DNA of 33,740 nucleotides from Planctomyces sp. SH-PL62 (GTDB lineage Bacteria > Planctomycetota > Planctomycetia > Planctomycetales > Planctomycetaceae): positions 1 to 33,740 of the forward strand of contig CAMDDX010000038.1 of the NCBI GenBank assembly GCA_945893075.1, written 5' to 3'. The notes beneath the pieces are model-generated. The model did not search any database and was not told the DNA's origin. It worked only from the letters and a program-made list of their open reading frames with translations. The translations under genes were made by a program, and so were the position numbers. This document shows positions 7,623-15,525 of the stretch, in pieces; the stretch's first letter is position 1; every line of letters begins with the position of its first letter.

Positions 7623-8669
7623 TCATTCTTTCTCACGTTTCTTAGGGACGGGCATCTCAACGTTGACCAATTCGTTGCCGCGACGAACGACTAAACGGAG
7701 TTGATCGCCGGATTCAAGCCGCCCAATCGCATCCTGCAACGCTCGACAGGACTGAATCAATTCGTCGTTCACGAACAGCACAAGATCGTCCGGTTTCAAG
7801 CCGACTTTCGCGGCAGCGCTGTCTGGCAGAGTCGAGTCGATGAACGCGGGCGTACGATCGACCACATCAGGTACCAACAGGAATCCGAAATCGAGCGGCT
7901 TGTAACGGCGCGGCTTGGCCGACGGTTCGGTGTCGTCACTGCGAGGATCGCGCTTTTGCTCAAACTTGCCGGAGATGATTTGACTGATCGAACTGCTCAG
8001 CTCTTTCACCGGGATCGCGTAGTTCATCCAAGTGTTCGACTTCGCATTCCGCAGTTCGAGTCCGATCATGCCGAGCAACAAACCATCGCGAGTCGTCAGC
8101 ACGCCTCCGGCCGCACCGGAATTATTCGTCACGCCATCGACCACGAAGACCGGCCCCGAATACGGGCTGTCGAACACGCCGCGCCGAGCCTCAATCGTCG
8201 TCTTCGCCGCGATCACACCATGCACCACCGAGACCGGCTCATCCCCGGCCGCGACGTTGAACATGTTGCTGAACCCCAGCACACGCGTCCCCGACCCGGC
8301 CGAGATCGCTTCGTCGACATGGAAGAACGGAAACTCCGTTCCGTCCTCGTTATTGAGCTTGAGCACCGCCAGCGCCAACTGCGGTTCGGCTCCCAAGACC
8401 TTCGCCGTAAATCGCCGGCCATCCGACAGCACGACGCCAACCACATCCGCATCGAGCACATGACTCCAGATCGTCGCGATGTGACCCTCTTTGCTGACCA
8501 GGAAGCCGGTCCCGTGTGACGCCAAGCCCTTGATACCGCCTGCTCCGAAGATCTTGACGACCTTGGGCTGCACGGCGGCGATGGTGTCGCGCGTGGTTTG
8601 AGCACGCGCGTCGGAGGTGAGGAAGGCATTGCAAATTGCAAATTGCAAAATGCAAATTGCGAATTGCAT
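7623..8669 (-). CDS. Exported trypsin-like pseudoprotease with PDZ domain
   Basis: A 348-aa protein with one trypsin-like domain (about 25-235) and a C-terminal PDZ domain (about 258-340, LPDSAAAKVGLKPDDLVLFVND). The histidine is kept (H70, WSHVL). The aspartate site is A99 (PQLALAVLK), and the serine site is A187 (GAAGGV instead of NSGGP). It should therefore be proteolytically inactive. The chosen start is ATG 8667-8669. It gives a hydrophobic leader that is itself translated heptad repeat (MQFAICILQFAICNAFLTSD), with likely cleavage after ARA. A longer frame to 8822 only adds more repeat. It sits between the intact protease gene and another pseudoprotease gene, in the same direction. Confidence 0.8.
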   Translation of the reverse strand: MQFAICILQFAICNAFLTSDARAQTTRDTIAAVQPKVVKIFGAGGIKGLASHGTGFLVSKEGHIATIWSHVLDADVVGVVLSDGRRFTAKVLGAEPQLALAVLKLNNEDGTEFPFFHVDEAISAGSGTRVLGFSNMFNVAAGDEPVSVVHGVIAAKTTIEARRGVFDSPYSGPVFVVDGVTNNSGAAGGVLTTRDGLLLGMIGLELRNAKSNTWMNYAIPVKELSSSISQIISGKFEQKRDPRSDDTEPSAKPRRYKPLDFGFLLVPDVVDRTPAFIDSTLPDSAAAKVGLKPDDLVLFVNDELIQSCRALQDAIGRLESGDQLRLVVRRGNELVNVEMPVPKKREKE

Positions 8670-8820
8670 GAGACGGCTCCCCAACCGTACCGCGACCGTC
8701 AGGGAGCGGCCCGAGCGGAACTCCGTCGCGGCCGCTCCGTGACGGTCGCGGTACGGCACGTTGTCCGGCTGTCGCTCAATTTGCAATTTGCATTTTGCAA
8801 TTCTCAATTTGCAATCCCCC
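8625..8820. repeat. Nested inverted repeat: heptad arrays outside, 27-bp GC-rich arms inside
   Basis: The outer arms are heptads of AAATTGC type at about 8625-8670 and the complementary CAATTTG type at about 8773-8820; they pair over about 40 bp with a few mismatches. The inner arms 8685-8711 and 8730-8756 pair 26 of 27. The left outer arm is coding (signal peptide of the 7623-8669 gene). Confidence 0.85.
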
Positions 8821-8821
8821 A

Positions 8822-10570
8822 TTACTTCTTCCCCGCGAAGTCCGCCGTCGAAACCTTCAGTGTCGCGAACTCCTTCTCACCGCTCCGGACTTGCCACGTC
8901 GCCGGCATTCGCCGCCCTCCGAAATCGTTCCAGCCATCAAACCGCACCGAGCACGCTTCCGCGTCTTCGTGCAGCCGACTGTCCATCCCAAGCAACGCCC
9001 CCGACGAGCGGCTGAAGAACCAGCGGGTTTCGACTGCGGACAGCGTCGTGTCGATCACATCCACCAGTTCGCCACGTCCGTCGAGCGGTTCGCTGCCGAA
9101 ATAGAAACACTCTGTGAATGCCGTCGAGCCTTTGCTCAGCAACAGTCGGAGTTGATGCGCGGCGATCAAGAAGCCGCCGCTGCCGGGTGGTTCGTCCGCC
9201 GCATCCGAATCCTCAAGCTGCTGAAAGAATGCCGAGTCGCGAATCTCCAAACCGACACCTTTCACAGCCAGCGTCAGTTCAAACTTATCACCCGTCGTCG
9301 ATTGACCAATCAGACGCCACGAACCCGTTGCCGATGCGAAATCGCCCAGAGATTTCAGCGGCCCAAAGACTCGGTCCTGTTCCAATTGATTGAAGCGATA
9401 GTTCGCATAGCCGGTCTTCGCGATGAACCAACTCTTCCACTCTTCCGGAATCGCCTTTTTCAAAGCTTCCGCCTGCGGATCGGGCCGAGGGGGCAGCGGC
9501 TGGTCCGGTTGCTTCTCCGGCTTGCCGTCCTTGCCCTTCTTGGGCGGCGGTTGCTGCGGGCGTTTGGGAGCATTCGGCATCAACTCGGACTTCGCGTGCA
9601 AGCCGCGCAACCGAGCCTGAATCTCGCGGCGTTCCCCTTCGTGCCGGAAGACAATCGGCAGCATCCAGTCCTTCGGGTAGATGCCGAGAATGTTCTTGTA
9701 CTGATTAACGGTATGAATCGGCCGCCCCGCGAAGCTCACCAGTTCATCGCCGCTACGCAGCCCGCGACGGAACACATCGGATGTTTCCAAGATGCCGTTG
9801 ACGACCACGCCACCATCGCTGTCTGTCGTGACCGTCGCACCGAGCGTCGCATGATCGACCACTCGGCCGGCTTTGAGTTGATCATGGAAGAACTTGATCT
9901 GATTGATCGAGATCGCATAACCCGCGCCGGAGTTCACTCGACCGCGTTTCTCGAACGAGCCGCGGCCGTTGATGCCAACCAGTTCCCCCGCCGAATTGAA
10001 CAGCGGCCCGCCAGAGTTGCCGGGATTGATCGACGTATCGACCTGAATGCAGTCGGTGTATTCCAGCCACGTCCCAGCCGGCGGCTGATAGCGATGTGTC
10101 CCGCTGACGATGCCATAAGTGACCGTCGGCTGAAAGTCGGTCGCCAACAGGAACGGGTTGCCCATCACGTAGGTCCAATCGCCGATCTCCAACTTGTCGC
10201 TGTCGCCGAGCGTCGCAATTGGAAAATCCTCACGGCCGAGCAGCTTGATGAGTGCGACATCGCCGGTCGGATCAATCCCCACCAGCACCGCGTCGTACAG
10301 CACTCCGTCATTAAGTCCGCACTTCATGAACGGCCCCAGCCCGCTGACGACGTGAAAGTTCGTCAGCGCGAATCCGTCCTTGCTGATGAGCACTCCCGAT
10401 CCGCCACCGGCTCCACCTTTCGCGAAGACGGCCACGACCGTCGGAGTCACCCGCGTGATGACTTCGACCCGCTTCAATTCGGCCTCGCGCACGATCTGAT
10501 CTGCCGCTGGAGCCGAAGCCGCCAACCAGCCGACCAACACCAAGCACATCACTGCGCGTCTTGCGATCAT
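8822..10570 (-). CDS. Exported trypsin/HtrA-like serine protease with PDZ domain, catalytic triad intact
   Basis: A 582-aa protein with a signal peptide ending near SAPAA (about residue 23). The protease domain spans about 30-235 and keeps the full triad: H73 (LTNFHVVSG), D104 (PTGDVALIKL) and S186 (INPGNSGGPL). A PDZ-like domain covers about 243-323. A Pro/Lys-rich linker (about 335-365) precedes a C-terminal domain of about 210 residues that I do not recognise. The start could be GTG 10580-10582, overlapping the stop of the upstream gene. I prefer ATG 10568-10570, with GAGG six bases before it. It is the only active member of a three-gene protease-like tandem and follows the NPCBM gene directly, which suggests one transcript. 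Confidence 0.88.
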   Translation of the reverse strand: MIARRAVMCLVLVGWLAASAPAADQIVREAELKRVEVITRVTPTVVAVFAKGGAGGGSGVLISKDGFALTNFHVVSGLGPFMKCGLNDGVLYDAVLVGIDPTGDVALIKLLGREDFPIATLGDSDKLEIGDWTYVMGNPFLLATDFQPTVTYGIVSGTHRYQPPAGTWLEYTDCIQVDTSINPGNSGGPLFNSAGELVGINGRGSFEKRGRVNSGAGYAISINQIKFFHDQLKAGRVVDHATLGATVTTDSDGGVVVNGILETSDVFRRGLRSGDELVSFAGRPIHTVNQYKNILGIYPKDWMLPIVFRHEGERREIQARLRGLHAKSELMPNAPKRPQQPPPKKGKDGKPEKQPDQPLPPRPDPQAEALKKAIPEEWKSWFIAKTGYANYRFNQLEQDRVFGPLKSLGDFASATGSWRLIGQSTTGDKFELTLAVKGVGLEIRDSAFFQQLEDSDAADEPPGSGGFLIAAHQLRLLLSKGSTAFTECFYFGSEPLDGRGELVDVIDTTLSAVETRWFFSRSSGALLGMDSRLHEDAEACSVRFDGWNDFGGRRMPATWQVRSGEKEFATLKVSTADFAGKK

Positions 10571-10578
10571 TGCAGTCC

Positions 10579-11757
10579 TCACTTAATCAACTTGGCATCC
10601 GCCAGATCAAGATTATCACCAAGATCCACGTTCGTCGCCGCATCGCCGCCGAAGCCAACGATGATCTCCAGCACCACAACATCCGTCACATCCAAATCAA
10701 TCGGCCGAGCCGCATCGCGCGAAGTCATTCGCAATTTCAAAAGCTGCTTACCATCGCCGGTGATCAACAGATCGCAATCGCCGCCGCCATCCTTCACGCT
10801 CTCGTCGATGCCAACAATCGCCTGGAACCGGCGGTACTCGCCCCCCAACCGATAACGCAGCGAAGTCTGCGGCCGGATGCACAACCCGCGTGAGTATGCT
10901 CGCAGTCCGATCGGCTTCAATTCCGGAGCATAGAACGCTCGGTCCTGAACGAACGCCGGGCCATCTTGAATTCCGCGTGTGTACTTCACGTCGCGCGGCG
11001 GATCTTGCGAGAGATATCGCAGCTTCCCTTGGCTGAAGTCGATCCGCTTGAGTTGCTCCAGCGGCAAGGCAAGTTCCACCTTCGACGCCGTCGTCACCGA
11101 AACTCCCTTGTCCGTGCCTGTGACCGATGCCGCCATCAGCACGTCACCATTGCTCAATTCCAATCGCACGGCCGGCGGCTTCGGATTGCTCGGCCGTCGA
11201 GCGAAGATCAATCCGAAGACTTTCTCACGCTTCGTCGAAACTTCCTCGCCATCGAGCAGAAACTTCACCGACTTGTCCGTGACTTCGACCACCACGCCAT
11301 CGAGGAAATCGAGCGTCTGTTCTTTGCGAATGACCAGCAGATCCGACTTGCTCGCCTTCTCGACCAGCTTCGCCCACTGCTCGTCTTCATCGAAGCGATC
11401 CGAGAATCGCACACTCGCGACTTCACCTTGCGGCAGCGACAAGTCGCCGAGCGTCGCCGAAGTCAGCTTCAATTGCTTGTCGATGATCCGCGTCTGCGCC
11501 GCGCCGAGCTTCGAACCATCCCACAGCGACAGGACCGCCGCTGGCTTGTCGATCTTCGCCGGCTCGCCACGAAACCGGACCTCCAGCACTTCGCTTAACG
11601 GGACGGACTCTTCCTTGCCGGCGATCACCAAACTCACTCGGCCATCGGCTAATCCTCGCCATTCGCCGATACGCGGCTCACCTTGGAATGACACGATCTC
11701 CACATTCGGCGTGACTGCGGACACAGCCAGGAGTATCAGCAATACACTCATCATCAT
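10579..11757 (-). CDS. Exported protein with C-terminal NPCBM (putative carbohydrate-binding) domain
   Basis: A 392-aa protein with a short hydrophobic leader (MMMSVLLILLAVSAV). The middle (about 20-260) is made of beta-rich stretches such as GEWRGLADGRVSLVIAGKEESVPLSEV and GVVVEVTDKSVKFLLDGEEV, like small repeated beta domains. The C-terminal 130 residues (YSRGLCIRPQTSLRYRLGG ... AIVGIDESV ... GDCDLLITGDGK) resemble the NPCBM/NEW2 domain found in many planctomycete exported proteins. The stop (10579-10581) lies just before the start of the protease gene. Three adjacent ATGs could serve as the start; no clear ribosome-binding site separates them. Role inferred: cell-surface or periplasmic binding. 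Confidence 0.75.
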   Translation of the reverse strand: MMMSVLLILLAVSAVTPNVEIVSFQGEPRIGEWRGLADGRVSLVIAGKEESVPLSEVLEVRFRGEPAKIDKPAAVLSLWDGSKLGAAQTRIIDKQLKLTSATLGDLSLPQGEVASVRFSDRFDEDEQWAKLVEKASKSDLLVIRKEQTLDFLDGVVVEVTDKSVKFLLDGEEVSTKREKVFGLIFARRPSNPKPPAVRLELSNGDVLMAASVTGTDKGVSVTTASKVELALPLEQLKRIDFSQGKLRYLSQDPPRDVKYTRGIQDGPAFVQDRAFYAPELKPIGLRAYSRGLCIRPQTSLRYRLGGEYRRFQAIVGIDESVKDGGGDCDLLITGDGKQLLKLRMTSRDAARPIDLDVTDVVVLEIIVGFGGDAATNVDLGDNLDLADAKLIK

Positions 11758-11776
11758 TGGGGCTTTCGCTGGCTGG

Positions 11777-11986
11777 TTACGAGGCGGTTGTTTCGAGTTC
11801 GCGCGGATGAAACATGAAGTATTCTCGAACTTCTAATTGCATTCGTTCGACTTCCGCCAAGAATCCTGAAGCCGAGGCGTGATAATTCGTGACGCTCTGT
11901 TCCTTCCGGCGCAAAGACGCAACCTGATTCTGAAACCACGCGATTCGACTCAGAGTCGTTTCTAATTCTTGATCGTTTGCAATCAT
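11777..11986 (-). CDS. Small helical protein, partner of nucleotidyltransferase-like gene
   Basis: A 69-aa predicted soluble helical protein beginning MIANDQELETTLSRIAWFQ and ending EYFMFHPRELETTAS. The ATG overlaps the final TGA of the upstream nucleotidyltransferase-like reading frame (ATGA), so the pair looks translationally coupled. I recognise the general type (short MIANDxEL... proteins next to small toxin-antitoxin-like genes) from memory only and cannot assign a function. It lacks an obvious DNA-binding motif. It could be the antitoxin or accessory half of a two-gene module. The stop is 19 bases before the NPCBM start. Confidence 0.65.
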   Translation of the reverse strand: MIANDQELETTLSRIAWFQNQVASLRRKEQSVTNYHASASGFLAEVERMQLEVREYFMFHPRELETTAS

Positions 11987-12429
11987 GACGGTTCCTTCGA
12001 AATCTCCACGATCCCACGCAGGGTTCGGTCTCGTTTCATTTGCCAGTACTCAATCATGGCCTGCTCGCCGCCAAATTCCACCGGCCGCAAGACCCAGAAC
12101 ACACTCGCGCCAAAATGGCCATCCGCCGATTAATGGTCGAACAACAGTCGAATCGCGCCACTAAAGTCCGAAACTTCAAACAACTCGTCCATCACCAAGA
12201 AGACATCAACATCGTTCGGCTCAGGCTTCGCTGTCACGAACGAACCATACACAATCATTCGCGCCAAATGCCCCGTCGAGCGTGCGACATCGTAAATATC
12301 TTGAAATCGTTTTCCGACCACTCGACGTGCGACATTCGAAGAACCGAAACGGGCCATGACTTCCGCCAGCGTGGCGACGTGAATGCCTGGCGGCAGATCG
12401 CCTGCCTCGTTGAACTCCGGTAACGGCAT
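11983..12429 (-). pseudogene. Nucleotidyltransferase-like (DUF6932-type) gene interrupted by one in-frame TAA
   Basis: The frame runs 149 codons from ATG 12427-12429 to TGA 11983-11985 but contains TAA at 12130-12132 (codon 100). The first part (MPLPEFNEAGDLPPGIHVAT ... VYGSFVTAKPEPNDVDVFLV) has the polymerase-beta-type signature G62-S63 with D73 and D75. After the stop the same frame continues sensibly (GHFGASVFWVLRP ... EYWQMKRDRTLRGIVEI), the expected C-terminal end of this family. It then overlaps the next start by ATGA. This fits a single nonsense substitution (GAA or CAA to TAA), a sequencing error, or readthrough. The first 99 codons alone could be made as a short protein. The start lies 3 bases after the upstream stop. 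Confidence 0.7.
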
Positions 12430-12432
12430 CGA

Positions 12433-13662
12433 TCACTCTTTCCCGGCCGGGCGGTTGGCCAGCTTCTTGAAGTACTGCTCGATCGCTTCGCGGTAGTGCG
12501 ACGGGAAGTTGCGGTTGATGACGTTCTTGGCCTCGGTCGCCTTCTTCGGAGGGAGCGTGCCCCAGCCGGCTTTGTTGCCGATGTCTTTCTTATCGACTTC
12601 ACCCGGAGCGGTGGCACCCTTGATACTGCTGTCATTAGCCGCGCCACCGGATTGATTCTGGTTGCCCCCCTGTCCGCCACCGCCGCCGGCGTTTTGTTGC
12701 TGTTGCTCGACCTTCTTGATGATCTCATCGAGGGCTTCGACGATTTCTTCTTCGACCTTCTGCGTCTTCTCGCCGCCTCGGCCAAGCGTCAGTCGCCGTT
12801 CCACATCGAGCATCTTTTTGGCGACCTCACCGAGCGACGCATCTTTGAGTTGCTCCAGATCATGCCGCATCAGCAACGCGACCGCTTTGTATCGCTCGGG
12901 AACGTTCTGCGTGTTGTCGAGCAGATTGCCGAGCGACCGCATCGCGTCCCCCTTCTTCAAGAGTTGATGCTCGCAAATCGCCCGTTGAAAGAAGTAACTG
13001 GCGGGATCGACGACCTGTTTCGGATCGACGGCGACGAGCACTTCCAAGGCTTCCTCGTACAACTGCCGTTGAGCCAAGAACCGGCCAACGTGCAATCGCA
13101 GATGCTGCTTTGCGAAGTTGGTCATCGCGTCGGTTTGCGGAATGATCTCGCGCGGCCAGGTGGCGATCGGTGTCGCTTCCTGGCAGGCGTCCACGATCTT
13201 CTTGGCATCGGCATCGGCCGACGTCAACGTGCGGATGACTCGTTGGAAGATGTCTTCGGTGGTCAGCGGCATTTCGCCGAGCGTCCACTCTTGGGCGATT
13301 CGTTCGAGCACGGCTTTGTCGGTGACACCGCGTTCGGCGACCCACTGCAAGACTTGTGTCCGAGCATCCGCGGCAGTCGGCGGAGCAAACACCGCGTCGG
13401 CCGCCGAGACGTTGGCAGCCAGCAACGGCAACACGAGCCACAACGAAAACCAAGTCGCTCGATTGAAGAATAGCGACACATTCATCATCACCCGCACCAC
13501 TGCGCTTTCCGGGGGCACGACCTGCGGCCTGGAAGCGACCTGACCACCCACACGGGAGACGGCACCAGTTCCTGAACGAGCGGACGCGGCGATGTTGGGC
13601 GAGACTTTGAGCCGATGGACCGCGGCCCACTGGCGAACCGAATTGGACGCTGGGTGATTCAT
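12433..13662 (-). CDS. Exported alpha-helical protein of the VWA/coiled-coil operon
   Basis: A 409-aa protein. A signal-peptide-like stretch lies at residues about 60-88 (NRATWFSLWLVLPLLAANVSA), so the true start may be M59/M60 (ATG near 13483-13488). The annotated ATG at 13660-13662 overlaps the upstream stop as ATGA, which argues for coupling; I keep it and flag the conflict. The mature part is helical with TPR-like pairs (QLYEEALEVLVAVDPKQV, DPASYFFQRAICEHQLLKKG), then a QQQQN/GGGG low-complexity linker (about 320-345) and a basic C-terminal helix (NFPSHYREAIEQYFKKLA). That last motif is common at the C-terminus of planctomycete proteins of this operon type. Function unknown. Confidence 0.7.
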   Translation of the reverse strand: MNHPASNSVRQWAAVHRLKVSPNIAASARSGTGAVSRVGGQVASRPQVVPPESAVVRVMMNVSLFFNRATWFSLWLVLPLLAANVSAADAVFAPPTAADARTQVLQWVAERGVTDKAVLERIAQEWTLGEMPLTTEDIFQRVIRTLTSADADAKKIVDACQEATPIATWPREIIPQTDAMTNFAKQHLRLHVGRFLAQRQLYEEALEVLVAVDPKQVVDPASYFFQRAICEHQLLKKGDAMRSLGNLLDNTQNVPERYKAVALLMRHDLEQLKDASLGEVAKKMLDVERRLTLGRGGEKTQKVEEEIVEALDEIIKKVEQQQQNAGGGGGQGGNQNQSGGAANDSSIKGATAPGEVDKKDIGNKAGWGTLPPKKATEAKNVINRNFPSHYREAIEQYFKKLANRPAGKE

Positions 13663-15488
13663 TTGTTTTTCCCCTTCACCAAATCGGACGTCGCCTGCTG
13701 AATGCGAGCCTGGCGTCCCGAAAGTTGTTGGAGTTGCTGCACTGACTCTTCTTGTGTGGCCTGCTCGCCGTCAAAGGTGCGGCTGAGTTGCTTCGTGCGG
13801 CGATTCACTCGCAGTTGCAGTGAGCGGAGCATTTTCAATTCAGCAAGCTGATCGACCAACGGTTGCGATTGGTCCTGCTGCTGTTGCTGTTGTTGCTGCT
13901 GCTTCTTTTTGTCTTCGTCCGATTTCTCCATCTCTTTTTGGAGAGCTTCGATCAACTCTTCAAGGGCTTCGATGACATCCTTCTCGACGGCTTGTGTCAG
14001 TTCGCCGACCTTCGCGTCACGCAGCCAGCCGACCAGCGATTGCACGTCTTGCCGAATGCCGGCGACCGATTCCGGGAACGCGATCGACGAGCCTTCTTCT
14101 TTCAGCAGGATCAACGCCTTGTCCGCGTCGATCAGGATTTCCTGCTCGCCCTGGGCCAGCTTCACCGCGCGAGCTTGGACGGAAGCCTTCTCCGATTCGC
14201 CGGCCTTCGAGAGTCGCACGGTGTCGTGATAAATGATGAGCTGCGCGGCCAGCATCTTCTTGAAGCGGGCTTCGAGCGCAGCCAGCATCAGTTTTTGTTC
14301 TTCCTCGCGAAGCTGCCTCAGGATCTCTTCGATCTTCTCTTTGGCCTCCATCAGCTTCTTGATCGCGTCGTCTTGCTCCTTCGAGGCGTCGTCTCGTTTC
14401 TGTTTTTTAAGTTCCTCGATCGCCCGCTGCATCGCGTCGCGAGATTCTTCCAGTTGTTTTCGGCCGGGAGTCTTTTTCTTCTTCGGATCGTCCTGCTGCG
14501 GGCCGTCTTGCTGTCCATCCTGTTTATGATCTCCCTCCGGCTTCGGCATGGGTTGGCCATCTTGGGGCTGACCATCTTGCGGCTTGCCTGGCTGGCTCTT
14601 GTCCGGCTTCTGCTCCGATGGTTTGCCATCTTTGTCTGACGGCTTGGCTCCGTCCTTGGGCTTGTCCTCCTTGCCCATGTCGGAAGGTTTTCCGTCTTTG
14701 TCTTTGTCTTCCGGCTTCTTGTCGTCTGTCGGTTTCTTGTCTTTGTCATCGCCCGGTTTTTTGTCGTCACCCGGTTTGCCGTCCTTGTCGTCCGGCTTCT
14801 GATCGCCGTTCTTGGGGTCTTTCGATTCCGCGCCGGGCTTCTGGGGTTTCGAATTCGGCGGAGCTTCGCCGTTCTTCTCGGCATCCTGCTTGTCGATCTT
14901 CTTGCCGAGCTTGTCGGCCTCATTGGCGATATCGCTCTGCTTGTCGGCGAGCTTCTTGGCATCGTCGCCCCGTTCCGTGCCGGCCCGTGCGTCTTTCTCT
15001 TTGCCGATCAGCTTGTTGATGTCTTTGAGTAACTCTTGCAGCCGCAGCTTTTCTTTTTCGATCTCCGATCGGCGATCTTCCGACTGCAACAAGTCGAGCA
15101 GGTTCTTGAGCTGCGAGACCAATTCCTCTTGTCGCTCAATCGCTTCGCCGAGCTGCGGCTGTTCTTTGTTGAGCAGCGCGTAGATTAGTTGCATCTGATC
15201 TTCGACCCGAGTCTCCTGCGACTTGCCGAGCGCCCGGAACAGCAAGTCGGCCCGTTCGGGATCTTGCTTGCGGAGAATCTCCGCCATCTGTTGCAGCGTG
15301 AGGTTGAATCGCTTGTAGCGCGCCTTGATGGCGTCCTGATCGTTGGCGAGGTTGGGCTTTGGCGGAGCGGGAGTCTCTTGAGCGGAGAAGACCGCTGGTA
15401 GGAGCAGCGCGGCCAGGAGCAGCAATGAGAAATGAGAAATGAGAAATGGAAAATGCAAAATGGATCGCCAGCGACGCCGTTCTGTCAT
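13659..15488 (-). CDS. Secreted Lys/Asp/Pro-rich coiled-coil protein
   Basis: A 609-aa protein with a leader MTERRRWRSILHFPFLISHF followed by a Leu/Ala core and AVFSAQE. The core partly derives from a heptad repeat. The region about 40-200 is helical. About 200-330 is an extreme low-complexity stretch of KPGDDK, DKKPTDDK and QDGQP units. About 335-520 is strongly coiled-coil (AIEELKKQKRDDASKEQ, KEKIEEILRQLREEEQK). A run of about ten glutamines lies near residue 530, then a final coiled coil. The frame is open up to ATG 15534-15536, overlapping the upstream stop; I chose ATG 15486-15488 because it gives the normal signal-peptide layout. No enzyme motif. Inferred structural or adaptor role beside the DUF4175-like protein. 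Confidence 0.75.
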   Translation of the reverse strand: MTERRRWRSILHFPFLISHFSLLLLAALLLPAVFSAQETPAPPKPNLANDQDAIKARYKRFNLTLQQMAEILRKQDPERADLLFRALGKSQETRVEDQMQLIYALLNKEQPQLGEAIERQEELVSQLKNLLDLLQSEDRRSEIEKEKLRLQELLKDINKLIGKEKDARAGTERGDDAKKLADKQSDIANEADKLGKKIDKQDAEKNGEAPPNSKPQKPGAESKDPKNGDQKPDDKDGKPGDDKKPGDDKDKKPTDDKKPEDKDKDGKPSDMGKEDKPKDGAKPSDKDGKPSEQKPDKSQPGKPQDGQPQDGQPMPKPEGDHKQDGQQDGPQQDDPKKKKTPGRKQLEESRDAMQRAIEELKKQKRDDASKEQDDAIKKLMEAKEKIEEILRQLREEEQKLMLAALEARFKKMLAAQLIIYHDTVRLSKAGESEKASVQARAVKLAQGEQEILIDADKALILLKEEGSSIAFPESVAGIRQDVQSLVGWLRDAKVGELTQAVEKDVIEALEELIEALQKEMEKSDEDKKKQQQQQQQQQDQSQPLVDQLAELKMLRSLQLRVNRRTKQLSRTFDGEQATQEESVQQLQQLSGRQARIQQATSDLVKGKNK

Positions 15489-15525
15489 TTTGCATTTTTC
15501 ATTTCTCATTTGGCATTTCTCATTT
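15424..15525. repeat. Inverted pair of AAATGAG-type heptad arrays
   Basis: Heptads AAATGAG/AAATGGA/AAATGCA at 15424-15464 face their complement at 15485-15525, about 40 bp with few mismatches and a 20-base spacer. Both arms lie inside or at the edge of the reading frame of the coiled-coil protein gene; the right arm reaches the stop codon of the upstream gene. Confidence 0.85.

Noticed and set aside
8795-10855. Long plus-strand reading frame of 686 codons
   Set aside because: It lies opposite the intact protease gene and the NPCBM gene; its translation is Arg/His/Gln-rich with no family motif, a typical shadow in GC-rich DNA.
11754-12017. Alternative 87-codon frame over the small helical protein
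   Set aside because: Composition is Arg/Ser-rich; the 69-codon frame has ATGA coupling and a sensible helical sequence.
14351-14962. Arg/Ser/Thr-rich frame inside the coiled-coil protein gene
   Set aside because: Out-of-frame reading of a Lys/Asp/Pro low-complexity stretch, not a separate gene.
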